DNA of 64,000 bases from contig NW_005198965.1 in the NCBI RefSeq assembly GCF_000372725.1, forward strand, positions 708,995-772,994, given 5' to 3'. Below, in pieces: positions 50,569 through 61,866 of this stretch. Below the pieces are notes generated by a model. It was given only the letters and a program-made list of their open reading frames with translations. It was not told the origin of the DNA and searched no databases. Both the position numbers and the translations under genes were made by a program. Positions within the stretch are counted from its first letter, which is position 1. Every line of letters begins with the position of its first letter. This DNA is from Emiliania huxleyi CCMP1516 (lineage: Eukaryota; Haptophyta; Isochrysidales; Noelaerhabdaceae).

Positions 50569-53500
50569 TCACTCGCTCCCTCTCCCGGAGACTGACCTCC
50601 CCCGCCTGGGCTGCTGCGGCATCGCAACCTGCAGGAGCGATGACATATCGACGACGTCCGTGATCGGCTGGGCGTGCTCACGCCCAAAGTCCATGCAACA
50701 CCACAGCAGCTGGCACGAGGGGACGGAGCCCGAAGTCATCTGCTTGAGGAGCGGCCCCTGCCGCACGTGCGCCGAGGTGTGCGTGTGGCGGCCGAGCAGC
50801 TCGTGGAAGACGTCGTCGTGCGTCACGAGCACCAGCGACTCGTGCGGCGAGTAGCGGATCTGCGAGACCAGCTCCGCGACCCGCGCCTGAAAGTCGCGCT
50901 CCGACTCCGTCTTGTCGGACCACCAGCGCGCCTCCGCCTCGACCGTGTCGAGCTCGCTCGCCTCGATCTGCTCGAGGCTCGCCTCGTCGCACAGGCCCTG
51001 CTCCGAGGCGGCCAGCTCGCGGAACTTCTCGACGCAGCGGTGCCGCATGGCGTCGCCCGATACGGTCCCGATGGACATGTTTGGGTTGGTGAGGCCGCGG
51101 CGCTGCCTGGCGTTGGCCTTGACCTCGACCACGCCCGCCGCCTCGAGCAGGGGCAGCAGCGCGAGCTGCGCCGTCTGGACCGCGCGCGTGAGCGGGGACG
51201 ACCACAGCGCGTGGGTGCCCTGCAGCAGGGACAGGAGGGCCGCGCGCTGCTCCTCGTCGGCGGCGGCGCCGCCGTCGCCGTCGGCGGCGGACGAGCGCGC
51301 GACGCCACTCAGCGCGGCGGATGCGCGGATCGCGGCCCCGACGCGCTCGGCCTGCATGTAGCCGATGCGCGACAGCGGGTGGTCCGTCTTAGCCATGACG
51401 GCGCGCATGCGCTGGTACGCCTCCTGCCCGCGCTTGGCCATCCCGCCCAGCCGCTCCTTCAGCTTCTGCGTCTGCTCCCCGACGGCTCCCGTGCCGCCGC
51501 TGGCGCGCGCGGACGGCTCCTCCATCCCGGCGGCGCGCAGCATCGTGCGGTACGCCTCTGACCACGTCGACTGCGCCGTGTGCAGCAGGAACAGGTGCTT
51601 GACGGGCCGCTCGGCGGCGACCGAGCGGAGGGTGATGGTGCACGGAGGGCCGAGCGAGCCGTCCGAGGTGGGCGGGCCACCCCGCCGGCTCGGCGCGTAG
51701 GTGAGCGCGCCCAGCTCGAGCTCCTCCGCCCCCACGCACCCCATCGGCACCTCGGCCGACGCGAGCAGCGCAGAGTCCTTTCCGCTGCGCACCGCGAGGT
51801 GCAGCACCGTGTCGGCGCCCCAGTGCGACTGGCCGAGGCGGCGCGCCGAGTTCCACGTGCAGCGGCCGCGCCACACCAGGCCGGGCCGCAGGTTCCGCTT
51901 CCCCTTTGCGTCGGCGAGCGCCTTTGCGTCGTCGGGCGAGGTGGCGTGCGCCGTGGCGGCCGGCCAGGCCGCCTGCCTGCCGATGTGGACGCCGCTGCTG
52001 TCGGCGAGCCACATGGTGACCTGGACGCGCGCGGAGAGGTCGAAGAGGGGCACGTGGTTGACCCCCGTGAGGTGCACCACCGGCCCCGTCGGCTGCTCGA
52101 ACTGCCGCTGCATCACCAGCTTGACGCCCGCGTTTGGCGTCTGCGCCGCGACGAGCAGTCGCACGTCGGTGATCATCCGGGGCCCGCGGCTAAAGTCGAG
52201 CTGGCAGCAGGCGACGCCGCAGTTGGGTAGGACGTCCTTGCAGAGCCGGCTGGCGAGCTCGGTGGAGCGGTGGCCCACGTCGGCGTGCAGGAAGCGCTGG
52301 AACATCGAGCGGAAGAAGTGCGAGTGGCCGACGATGACAATCGTGTCGTGCCGCGAGAACTGGATCTGGTAGAGCAGCTCGAGGAGGCGACCGCGCACCT
52401 CGTCCCTCGCCTCGGCCGAGGTGTTCCACCACGGCTCGCTCACCTGCAGGGCAGGTCCAAGGCAGGCTCAGGGAGACGCTCGTGGGGGGCGGTTCGGGGA
52501 AACGTCGGCGCGCCTCGTCAAAGTTGAACTTGATCCCGTCGCCAAAGCGCTCGGCGCCGGGCGCCACTTCGGCCAGCTTCTGCCGCGCGCGCTGGGCGCA
52601 TGCGGCGCCGACCACGAGCCCCTGCGTGTCGCGGCCGCCCACGTTCTTCTTCTCGCGCGCGTTGGTCTTTAGCTCAAGCTCCATCGCCGCCTGGTCGCCA
52701 GACCCGCTGCTGCTGCCGGCGGCGGCCGCCGCCGCCACCGCGCCGCCATCGGAGGACCTGTCGCTCGAGAGGCGCGCGGAGGAGCTGTCGGCGCCGAAGA
52801 GCATCAGCTCGGGCGGCGGGCCGTCCCCCTTTTCGAGCAGGGGCCGCATCGCGACGACCGCGGTCTGGATGGCGCGAGTGAGCGGCGAGGCCCACACGGC
52901 TTGAGCGCCGAGCAGCGCGCGCAGGGCGGCGGCCTCGGAGGGGGACGAAGAGAGCATGCTCCGCCCGCCGTCCGCCGCGGCGCGGATCGCCCGCTGCAGC
53001 TCGCACGCCTGCTTGTAGCCCTTCTCGTTGAGCGGGTGGTCCACCTGCGAGAGTGAGAGAGAGTGAGTGTGAGAAGGAAGAGCAACCAGACTCCCGAGGT
53101 GGCTGTCAGACCTGCGAGACCATCTCGAGCACGTCGCGCTTGGCCTGCGCCTCGTTCCACTTTGACTCGCCGTGCCGCACGAAGAAGACCGTCTTCATTG
53201 GCGACGGCGCCGGCAGCGCGTGCAGCCGCACCGCCGACCCTCCACGCGGCGTGTGGCGGGGAGGGCCTCCCTCGCCGTCGTCCGGCCGGAGGAGAGGGAC
53301 GTCGATCGGGGCGGCGAGCAGGCTGTGCAGCGGGATCTTGGCCGCCGCGAGCGCCGCGTCCGTCTGCGTCGCCCACAGCTCGATGTGCAGCTGCGCGCCC
53401 GGGTCCGACACCCCGACGGCGAGCTGACGCGCCGAGTTCCAGACGGGGCTCGCGCTCCCCTCCTTTGCAGGCCAGGAGACGGTCCCGCCGACGCAGCGGT

Positions 53501-54434
53501 CGCGCGAGTCGACGGCCCACATGATGACGTGCACCTCGGGCGGCGACTTGTCGAAGAGCTCGCGCCCGACCGTCGCAGAGAAGAGGTGGATCACCGGCGC
53601 GCATGTCACCTCCTCGTACGTCACCTCGGCGCGGCTGCCCTTAGGTAGCAGCATCGCCGCCTTCTCGTACACGCGCTCCTCGACGTCCTGCGGGGTCGGG
53701 CGGCCGTCCGCCAGGTCGTACTCCTCGGGGCCCGCGTCGCTCGCGTATCTGCTCACGCCCGGCTCGACCCCACCGGCACCGGCGGCGGCAGGAGCCTCGG
53801 TCGGCGCTCCCGCCGCAGCCGCTGCCGCAGCGGCAGGGCCGGCCGCTGCCGTGTCGTCGCCGCGGTCGGCCTCGTCCGCGGCACGGAGCTCCGCGCGCGC
53901 CTCTGCCCGGACCATCCGCAACATCCGCTCGGGCGTGCCCGCCGCGCTCGCCGCCGCCATCTCTGTGATGAAGGACTGAAAGGCGGACAGCTCGGGCAGC
54001 GCAAGCATCCACGGGCTGACCGAGAGGGCGTGCTGCACCTCGCGCAAGCTCTCGAGCGGGAGGCCCACACCGGCAGAGTAGGGAAGCTGCGACAGGCGGC
54101 TCGGGCTGAGAGGCGGCCGCTCATCCCAGGGCGGCCCTGCCGCCTCGTCGTCCTCTGGCGGCAGCCGGCCGCGTGGCGAGCCGCGAGGCGAGCCGCGCGG
54201 TGAGCCGCGCGGTGAGCCGCGCTGCGGCGAGAGCGGGGCAGCGCTGGGGCCCAGATCGGCGCTGGCTTCGAGCAGGTCCACAAGGCTGCCTGCTGTGCCA
54301 GCCGCTGCGGGGAAGGCGCCGGCCTCGGCGCTCTCTTGCTCGGGCAGATAGCCGGGCGCGGCGTCGCCAAATTGGTCAGCGAGAGACGGATCTTTGGCGA
54401 ACTTCTTCTTGACTTTTGACTTGATCGCACGCAT
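50569..54434 (-). CDS. Tandem C2 plus histidine-phosphatase (PGAM-like) protein; second phosphatase degenerate
   Basis: 1242 residues; exons 54434-53112, 53044-52514 and 52443-50569 (intron 1 GT-AG, intron 2 GC-AG). Module 1: basic/acidic N-terminus with PRGS repeats, C2-like domain (IHLFSATVGRELFDKSPPEV to the VWNSARQL strand), then a phosphatase domain with FFVRHGESKWNEA (catalytic RHG), WASPLTRAIQTA and IVIVGHSHFFRSMF (second His). Module 2: C2-like domain (VVHLTGVNHVPLFDLSARVQ, CTWNSARRL), then LFLLHTAQSTWSEA in place of RHGES, WSSPLTRAVQTA and LVLVTHDDVFHELL. The first phosphatase keeps all key residues; the second lost Arg-His-Gly. C2 domains suggest membrane recruitment. The gene diverges from WDR19. 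Confidence 0.85.
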
Positions 54435-54912
54435 GGTGTTGCGTGGAAATCAAGCAGGCCACCTGCTTCACCACACGTGTGCAAATGCAGCCGCGCACCG
54501 AGCGCCGACCCAAGGAACACGAGCAAAAATAACCGGACGCAGGTCTCTCGAGGTTCTCGAGGTGGATATCCTTTGGCCGCGTTGGGTAGCGAGGATTGGT
54601 GTAACCCGAGCCACGGAGGCGTGTTTTCTGGCTACCTGCATTTTGTGAGGATGATAACTGCACTCCAAGCAGACATTCCGAAGCCGTGCAGCCTGACCCG
54701 CGGGCGCCCGACGAGCGACACGAAGGTACTCGTATGTGCACTCATTGACGGGGACGCGCGAGTTCTTTAAACCGCCTGAAACGAATCGCCGTGGGCGGGG
54801 GGCGTTAGGCCGAACACTGCAACGACGATGGTGTGCCGACCCACCCGTCCGCCCACATTTCCCTCTTCCCGCGCGAGCCGCTCACCACTCGCCGCCGCCA
54901 TGTAACACGCAG
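54435..54912. promoter_or_regulatory. Divergent intergenic region between phosphatase and IFT144 genes
   Basis: 478 bp between oppositely read genes, so it must hold both promoters. CGCCGCCATG at 54893-54902 looks like a start context but is followed by TAA in that frame. Confidence 0.5.
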
Positions 54913-57900
54913 AAAAAGCTCTTTGCCGTCTCTCCCAAGAGCCACGGCCGGGGGAGCGTCACCGTGGCGTGGCACCCGCAGGCATGCTCCGCTCTCTCCC
55001 TCTACGCATTGACTACCCATGTGACTGCTCGTCGCCCGCGTTGTGCGCGCAGGGCTCCTTTCTTGCAACCTGCGGCAAGAACCGCGTTGTCAACGTCTTC
55101 AATCGTCAGGGCGAGGAGCATGCCGAGATTGCGCTCGACGGCAGCGGCAAGTGCACAGGCCTCGAGTGGGACAAGGACGGCGAGATGCTGGCGGTGATGC
55201 AGGAGAAGTCGCCCGTGATCAAGCTGTGGGACGCCAATCAGAACTCCGAGTCCTCCCTCGACACGGGCGTCAAGGAGGAGCTGACGCTCATTTGCTGGTC
55301 GGCAGCGGGACCGCAGCTGGCCATCGGCACAGCAAAGGGTGAGGTGTCCCCAATGAGGGCCTCACAGCAACTGCGCGATCACGCCCGATGTCGCCGCGGT
55401 GACAGGCAACCTCCTCATCTACAACAAGCGCACACTCAAGAAGCAGTCCATCGCCGGAAAGCACGCCAAGACTATCACGTCCGGCGCGTGGAGCTCGGAC
55501 AACAAGCTCGTCCTCGCCTCGGCCGACCGGCAGGTGACCATCTCGAACGCAGACGGCGACGCGCTTGCACAGACGGCGCTGAAGGCGGAGGGGTCCGCCA
55601 TTCAGATTCCGGCGCGCGGCGGAGGCGGCTCGGTGGCGTCCGTGGTGAGCGGCGGCAGCACGCTGCTCGTCTTTGACGTCAATAAGCCGACTGGCGGCAC
55701 CGAGCTCAAGTTCTCGCCCACGTACGGCAAGGTGACGTCCTATCGCTGGTTTGGCGACGGACTCGTTGCGGTCGCGTTCGATTCGGGCTACTTTGTCGTC
55801 CGCTCGGCCGAGGTCGGCGCGTCGACTGAGGAGCTCTTTTCAAAGAAGCTCTTTGCCGGCGCCGCCTCTCTTGCGGTCTCGGCGCAGACGCGGCGCGCCG
55901 CGGTCTGCTCTGGGCGCGAGATCAAGATTGTGGACCTCGATGATGAGTATCGCGAGATGGAGGACGAGTCCATGCTGCTCGACTCGGAGGACGGCGACCT
56001 CCAGCACGTGACGTGGACGAGGGATGGGCAGGTGCTGACCGTCTCGTCAAGCTCGGGTGCAGTCCTCAGCTTCCTCGCGTGCCTGCCGCCTCTCGCGATC
56101 GCGCACGGCGCAAGCTACATGTACCTGACTTCGCTCATGGAACTATCGGTGTGCTCTGCCCTGCCGGACCGCAAGGGCGACGAGCCACGCCGCGTCAGGA
56201 TCGGCATGGAGCCGACATTTGCCGCGCTCGGCCCCGCGCACGCCGCGGTTGGGATGAACAACCAAGTCTTTTTCCACTCGCTCGAGGCGGACGACTGTCC
56301 GCTCGCCTTCGAGCGGGAGTACCTCGGCACGGTGGATCAGGTGATCCTGAACGCTGATTTTGTCGCCGTGCTGTCGGAGGGGCGCGTGCAAGTCCACACT
56401 CTCCGCGAGGGCGACGACGGCGCGCAAATCTTCCCGGGAAAGGACGAGAGCGCGGACGTCACGTGCATGTGCATGTCGAGGGACTTTCTTGTCTACGGCA
56501 CAGCGCGGGGAACCATCTCCTACATCTTTCTCCAAGAGTTCGCCCTCATCAACGAGTACAGGCACGAGTGCGGCATCGCAAAGCTCTTCCCCAACGACTC
56601 TGCGACGCGGCTGGTCTTTGTCGACGACACCGCCGCCGGCTTCCTCTACAATCCGGTGGTCGACCTGGCGCGACCCATCCCACGCTTCCCGCCGGCGGCG
56701 ATCCGCGTGATGTGGGACTCGGCCGACTGGGGCGTGCTCGTGGTCCACGACGCGAAGGTGCTCTCCGTCTACGTCTACTCGCAGCACCATGTCAGCGACG
56801 AAGGCAGCGGAGGCGTCAAGCCCATCGGCCAGACCAAGCTGCAGCCGGGCCTGACGCCCATCATGGCGTACGACGGGACTGTCATATCGCAGGCCGACAA
56901 CGGGGCGATCGTGCACGTGCCTCTCTCCACCCACGACGCCATTCTCAAAGTGGCGGCAAAGGGCGGCGCGGCGGGCGAGACGCTCCGCAAGTGCTTCCAC
57001 CAGAACCTCGAGCTGCTGCGCTTCACGCGAGCGTGGGAGGTCGCCAAGCTGCTGCGCGACCAGGAGCTCTACCTCAAGCTGGCCAGGGCGGCCCTGCTGA
57101 ACCTCGATGTTGCCCTCGCGGAGCGAGCCTACCGCGAGCAGGGCGACGCGTGCATGGTGCTCACCCTCTCCAAGCTGCGCGCCATCGAGGACGCAAACCT
57201 GCTCGCCGGGCACATCGCCCTAACGTTCGAGGACTACTCGCGCGCGCAGGAGCTCTTCCTGGTATCGACGAGGCCCATCGCGGCGCTCGAGATGCGCCGC
57301 GACCTGCTCCACTGGGAGCAGGCCCTCAAGCTGGCGAAGACGCTCGCGCCGGAGCAGGTGCCGTACATCTCGTGCGAGTTTGCGCAGCAGCTCGAGTTTC
57401 GCGAGGAGTACGAGCGAGCCCTGCAAATGTACACGGCAGGCCTCAACGCGGCGGAGGCGCTCGCCTCACGCTTTGATGCGCGCGGTGGCGACTCACGCCT
57501 CGCGCACGCTTGTGCCGTCGGCGTGGCAAAGATGACGCTGCGGATGGGCGACGCGGGCCGGGGAGCTCAGCTCGCCCTCGAGACGGGCGACGCTCAGTGC
57601 TGCCGCGAGTGCGCGGATATCCTCGACACCGTGCTAAAGCAGCCGCAGGATGCGGCGCGGCTCTACGAGGAGGGCGACGCGCCCGAGAAGGCGGTCAAGA
57701 TCTACATTCGCACCAAGAACTGGGTGGCGGCGAAACCGCTCATGGGCCGCATCTCGGCGCCAAAGCTGCTCATCGAGTACGCAAAGGCCAAAGAGATTGA
57801 CAAGGCCTACGAGGAGGCGGCTGCGGCGTACGAAAAGGCCAACGATGTTGACTCTGTCGTGCGGCTGCTCCTGTCCCACCTCGGCAAGGCACAGCGCGCG

Positions 57901-59127
57901 TTTGCCGTCGTCCGCGAGTCCAAGTCGTCGCAGGGCGCCCTGTTGGTGGCGAGGCACTGCGTGTCGGCCGGGGACAGCCGGAATGCCATCGAGTTCTTCC
58001 TGCTTGCGAAGCGGGCGGAGGATGCCTTTGAGGCGGCTTCGACCAACGACCACATGGAGGTCTTCACCGCGGCCCTGGGAGCGGACGGCAGCCCGAGCGA
58101 CTACAAGAAGGTCGCACAGTACTATGAGGAGCGGGGCGACCCGATGCGAGCGGGCGAGTTCTGGTTCCTCTTCAAGGACTACGCCAAGGCACTCCGACTC
58201 TTCCTGCAGTGTGGGGAGCGCGCCGTCCGCCAGGCCACCGAGGTGGTGGGCCGCGCGCGCTCCGACACCCTCACCCACCAGCTGATCGACTTTTTGATGG
58301 GCGAGACGGATGGCGTGCCCAAGGACCCCAACTACATCTTCAAGCTCTACATGGCGCTGGGCAACTACACGCAGGCGGCCAAGACGGCAATCATCATCGC
58401 ACGGCAGGAGCAGGAGGTTGGAAACTACCGCGTGGCGCACCAGATCCTCTTCGACACGCATCGAGAGCTCTCTTCGCAGCGCATCCGCGTGCCGCAAGAG
58501 CTGGCCAACAGCCTGATGCTTCTGCACTCGTACGTGCTCGTCAAGCCGCTCTCCAAGAGCGGCGATCACATGACGGCAGCGAGGCTCCTCTGCCGAGTGG
58601 CGCGGAGCATCTCACGCTTCCCCGCGCACGTCGTTCCTATCCTCACCTCTTGTGTCATCGAGTGCCACCGTGCGGGCCTGCGCGAGTCCGCTTTTGAGTT
58701 TGCCACGACGCTCATGCGGCCAGAGTACCGCGAGCAGCTGCAGGAGGGCTTCAGACGAAAGATCGAGAACATTGTGCGCAAACCGGGCGACAAGACTGAC
58801 GCCGAGGAGGCGGAGACCCCGTCGCCCTTTGACTCGGCCGCGAGGCTGCCAGAGTCGGAGCTCGAGTGCCCGTCCACCAAGAACCAGATCCCCTACTGTG
58901 TCGCGACCGGCCGGCACGTCGTCACGTCGGACATGTGCCTCTGCCCCTCGTGTGGGTTCCCCGCCTCCTACGCGGTCTTCACGCAGCTGATTCAGACGGA
59001 GGGCGTGTGCCAGATGTGCATGCAGCAGGTACAAGTCAAGGACATCGTCAAGCTCGAGCCGGCGGAGGCGCAGGCGTTTTGCCTGCGCAGCGTGCAGAGG
59101 GCGGAGAGGGAGCCAGGGAGGCAGTGA
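54913..59127 (+). CDS. WDR19: Intraflagellar transport protein 144 (WDR19), IFT-A core subunit
   Basis: WD40/TPR scaffold of the IFT-A retrograde complex; shows the organism builds flagella. Exons 54913-54981, 55053-55338 and 55406-59127 (introns GC-AG and GT-AG) give about 1358 residues, close to animal WDR19. N-terminal propellers: VAWHPQGSFLATCGKNRVVN, NLLIYNKRTLKKQ, AVGMNNQVFFHSLE, YLGTVDQ. The TPR half is very well conserved: AALEMRRDLLHWEQALKLAK, RMGDAGRGAQ, YKKVAQYYEERGDP, HRAGLRESAFEF, LMRPEYREQLQ. At the C-terminus the first zinc-ribbon cysteines are partly replaced (SPFDSAARLPESELECPSTK) while CPSCGFPASY and CQMC remain. The true start codon is unresolved: the first coding codon seen follows an AG acceptor. 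Confidence 0.96.
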
Positions 59128-59922
59128 GGGCGGCAGTCTAATTTCTTGGTACTGTTTCATTCTTACTCCACGCTCTCTTAAACGACGACTCTTAAACGAC
59201 GACGGCTCTCCCCTGCCCCCAACTTCTGCATTGCCAAAATAAATAAAAACGGCGCACCTCTACTGTGAGATGGGTAAAAAGGAACAGGTCCCCGCCCGTG
59301 CGAGCTTTGTGCAGGGTTCTTTGTGGGTGTGGTCGGCGACTAGCCGGGGTCGTCCTCCCGATGGGGGACTAGCACTAGCCGTCTTCCACATGATCCCTCG
59401 GGTTCCTGCTGCTCCTAATCTCTTCGTACATCCTCCTGCTGATCCTGCTGATCTCCAGACACAGAGCTCACACAAAATCACAGCGAGAGAGCCGAGAGTT
59501 TTGATTATGCTGCTGTCTCGAGGTGAGCCCGGTGTTTTTTTTCATACGGCTCCGGTGGTTTGCCTGTGTTAGTGCCAGCACGGGACCCGCACAAATTCTT
59601 TTCTGCTGTGTCCTGTGTTAGTGCCAGAGTCCGACCAAGCAAGTGCGGCTCCGGCTCTACTAGCGCGGCGAATGACATTTTCGACACCCTCGACGACTTT
59701 CTCGGCTACGTTCCGACTCCGGCTCCGGCTGGTACTTGACAAGCTGCCGAGCCCAAGTCACTGTGGGAGCGATTTCTTGTTGGCTTCTAAAAATCTCTCT
59801 CTCCCAGGTGCGCGCCAGTCCCAACAACCCAAGGGAGGGATCCCTTATGTAGATGTTAGGATCCCTGCTAGTTTTACCTTCAATCTTTCTCGTGCGAGTG
59901 CGGCCGAGCTCCTCTTCGCACA
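59128..59922. other. Intergenic with LINE fragment and short direct repeats
   Basis: Besides the LINE piece it holds CCTGTGTTAGTGCCAG at 59561-59576 and again at 59610-59625. Confidence 0.5.
59236..59456 (-). mobile_element. Family B LINE 3' fragment
   Basis: The same 3' end as at 18.4 and 35.1 kb: TAAATAAA tail near 59240, GGAGATGGGTAAA-like block, CTAGCCGGGGTCGTCCTCCC and CTCCTAATCTCTTCGTACAT. Target duplication not clear. Confidence 0.85.
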
Positions 59923-60154
59923 GGGTTCCGGCTCCTACCCGGATAGGGGGTCTGTTCCCACTGGCTGGCCCCTCCCTCCCAGATAGGTAGGTAGGTTGGT
60001 CTTGTTTGGCCCAAAAGGGCCCTGCAATAGGTAGGTACCCCCTATTTTCATCTTTTTTCGCTTCGCTGCGCGGCCTGGGGATAGGTAGGTAGGTAGGGCG
60101 TTTTGGCGCGAGTCAGTGTGAACAGACCCCCTATCCGGGTAGGAGCCGGAACCC
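59923..60154. mobile_element. 232-bp MITE with perfect 35-bp terminal inverted repeats
   Basis: 59923-59957 and 60120-60154 are exact reverse complements, starting GGGTTCCGGCTCCTACCCGG. The interior has GTAGGTAG runs and a GCAGCGAAGCGAAAA complement. A diverged relative lies at about 35.55-35.96 kb. No obvious target duplication. It ends 53 bp before the next start codon. Confidence 0.85.
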
Positions 60155-60207
60155 AGGCGTGAGAATTCAGACTCCTCCGCGGCCGACACAGGTAGCCGAC
60201 AACAGGG

Positions 60208-61527
60208 ATGACCAAGGACGCGTCGCCCACCACTCAGGGAGACGTGGACGAAGACGCTACTCAAGGAGACGTTCTGGCAGCGGCGGGAACGGCAGCTCAG
60301 GTCGAGTGGGTGGAGGCTCCGGGAGGTCGCTGGCAGCCATGGCTTGCTCTGGTCCAGGGCAAGCGCTGCACCCGCCACCTCCGCGTCGAGGTTGAGGGCG
60401 ACTGCTCGTCGCCGATCAAGGTGCTCGCGATGCACGGCTGGGGCTGCACTCTCGAGCTGTGGCAGGCACTCGGCTTCCTTTCGAGCCTGCGTGGCCGCGC
60501 GTGCATCGCCGCCTTCGACACGCGAGGCTCTGGCCGCTCGTCGTGCGGCCGCGCGCTGTGGCGGATTAATGGGCTGGGAGAGGACGCGCTGCGGGTGTTG
60601 ACGCACCTGGGATGGGCTCCCCACGAGACGACCCTCGTCGGCATCAGCCAGGGCGGGATGGTGGCGCAGCACGCGATGGCGCTCGCTCGCGAGCGTGGGC
60701 TCGGGTCCTTCGCCGCCGCGGTGCTGATCAACACGCTTCCGCCCGAGGGCGCCCAAACGAAGGCCTCTGGCTACCTTCGGCTGGTGTTGGAGGGCTTGCT
60801 CCAGCAGGCGGACCGCAACCGCTCCCGGCGGCGCACTGCGCACCGCGCACTCCTCACGCGCAACAGCCGCTGCTCGCGCTACCCGCGCGACTCGGCGCGG
60901 CCGCCGAAGGACACGGAGCTCGTCTTCTCGTCGCCGCTCTACCGGGCGCGTGCGCTCGCCGCGCTCGTCGCGGCGGGCTGGGCGGGATTCTTCTGGTACG
61001 ACGCCGAGCAGGACGCCCGCGGCTGCGTCGAGGTTGCGGCGAGCGAGATCGCGCCCACCGAACGGGACGGCGGCGCGCTAATGGGCGAGGTCTCGGCGCT
61101 GCTGCAGGACCAGAGAGGTCCGCACGTGCGCGGCCGCCTGCGCGGCTGGCTTGTCAACCTCTTTTGCACCCTCGACCACCATCACCTCCTCTCCAGGCAG
61201 CGCAGGGAGGCGATCCTCGCCGCCCCGGCCAAGCGGACCCTCGTCATGACAGGCACCGCCGACCGGGTGGTCCCTTGCGCCAACGGCGCCAGGCTGGCGG
61301 CGTTGTACGCAGCGGCCGGCGCCGACGTCACTCTCTGTCCGATGCCTGGCTTGTCGCATTTGCCGCTCTCGCCCCTCACGGCTCAGCCCGTGGAGCAGTT
61401 TGTGCTCGGAGGCGCCGAGGGCGGCTCGTCGCCTCTCGACCTGATCCGCATCGAGGGCGAGAACTCCTCCTTCGAGGCGTTGCGCGCGGCGATTCTGGAC
61501 CGGGATCGGGCGGAGCACATTGAGTAG
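60208..61527 (+). CDS. Alpha/beta-hydrolase fold protein (439 aa)
   Basis: ATG 60208 to TAG 61525-61527, intronless. HGWGCTLELW marks the oxyanion loop, FDTRGSGRSS the strand 4 region, GISQGG the nucleophile elbow (Ser about residue 151), GTADRVVP the acid and GLSHLPLSP the histidine. A long Arg-rich lid insert (about 200-260) sits between nucleophile and acid. Substrate unknown. It is unlike the 22.5-23.3 kb hydrolase outside the motifs. Confidence 0.85.
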   Translation: MTKDASPTTQGDVDEDATQGDVLAAAGTAAQVEWVEAPGGRWQPWLALVQGKRCTRHLRVEVEGDCSSPIKVLAMHGWGCTLELWQALGFLSSLRGRACIAAFDTRGSGRSSCGRALWRINGLGEDALRVLTHLGWAPHETTLVGISQGGMVAQHAMALARERGLGSFAAAVLINTLPPEGAQTKASGYLRLVLEGLLQQADRNRSRRRTAHRALLTRNSRCSRYPRDSARPPKDTELVFSSPLYRARALAALVAAGWAGFFWYDAEQDARGCVEVAASEIAPTERDGGALMGEVSALLQDQRGPHVRGRLRGWLVNLFCTLDHHHLLSRQRREAILAAPAKRTLVMTGTADRVVPCANGARLAALYAAAGADVTLCPMPGLSHLPLSPLTAQPVEQFVLGGAEGGSSPLDLIRIEGENSSFEALRAAILDRDRAEHIE

Positions 61528-61866
61528 CTTTGTCCTTTGAGCGATGAAAGCGCGCGATGTACATATACTCCCCTCTCCAGTGTTGAGTTATCGTTATGTG
61601 TGAGATGCTGTGTCGTGTGAGATTACGTTATCTAAGAGTAGCGCCGCTGAGCGCTGTCCCAGCGCACAACACATGTCAGACCCGCGCTGACACGTGACAG
61701 TCAGGAGATGTCACCGATCCAGAGCGCAGAGGAGAGCTGCTAGAGCAGCTCCGCGTGCGATGGACATGGAGCGCGTGCACGATCTGAGTCATGTTTTTTG
61801 AAAACATTATTAATAACACATTCACGAGACGCAGATAGAGTACGCTGTACGGGCACTTTCACGCTC
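61528..61866. other. Intergenic between convergent genes
   Basis: About 340 bp, no features recognised. Confidence 0.45.
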
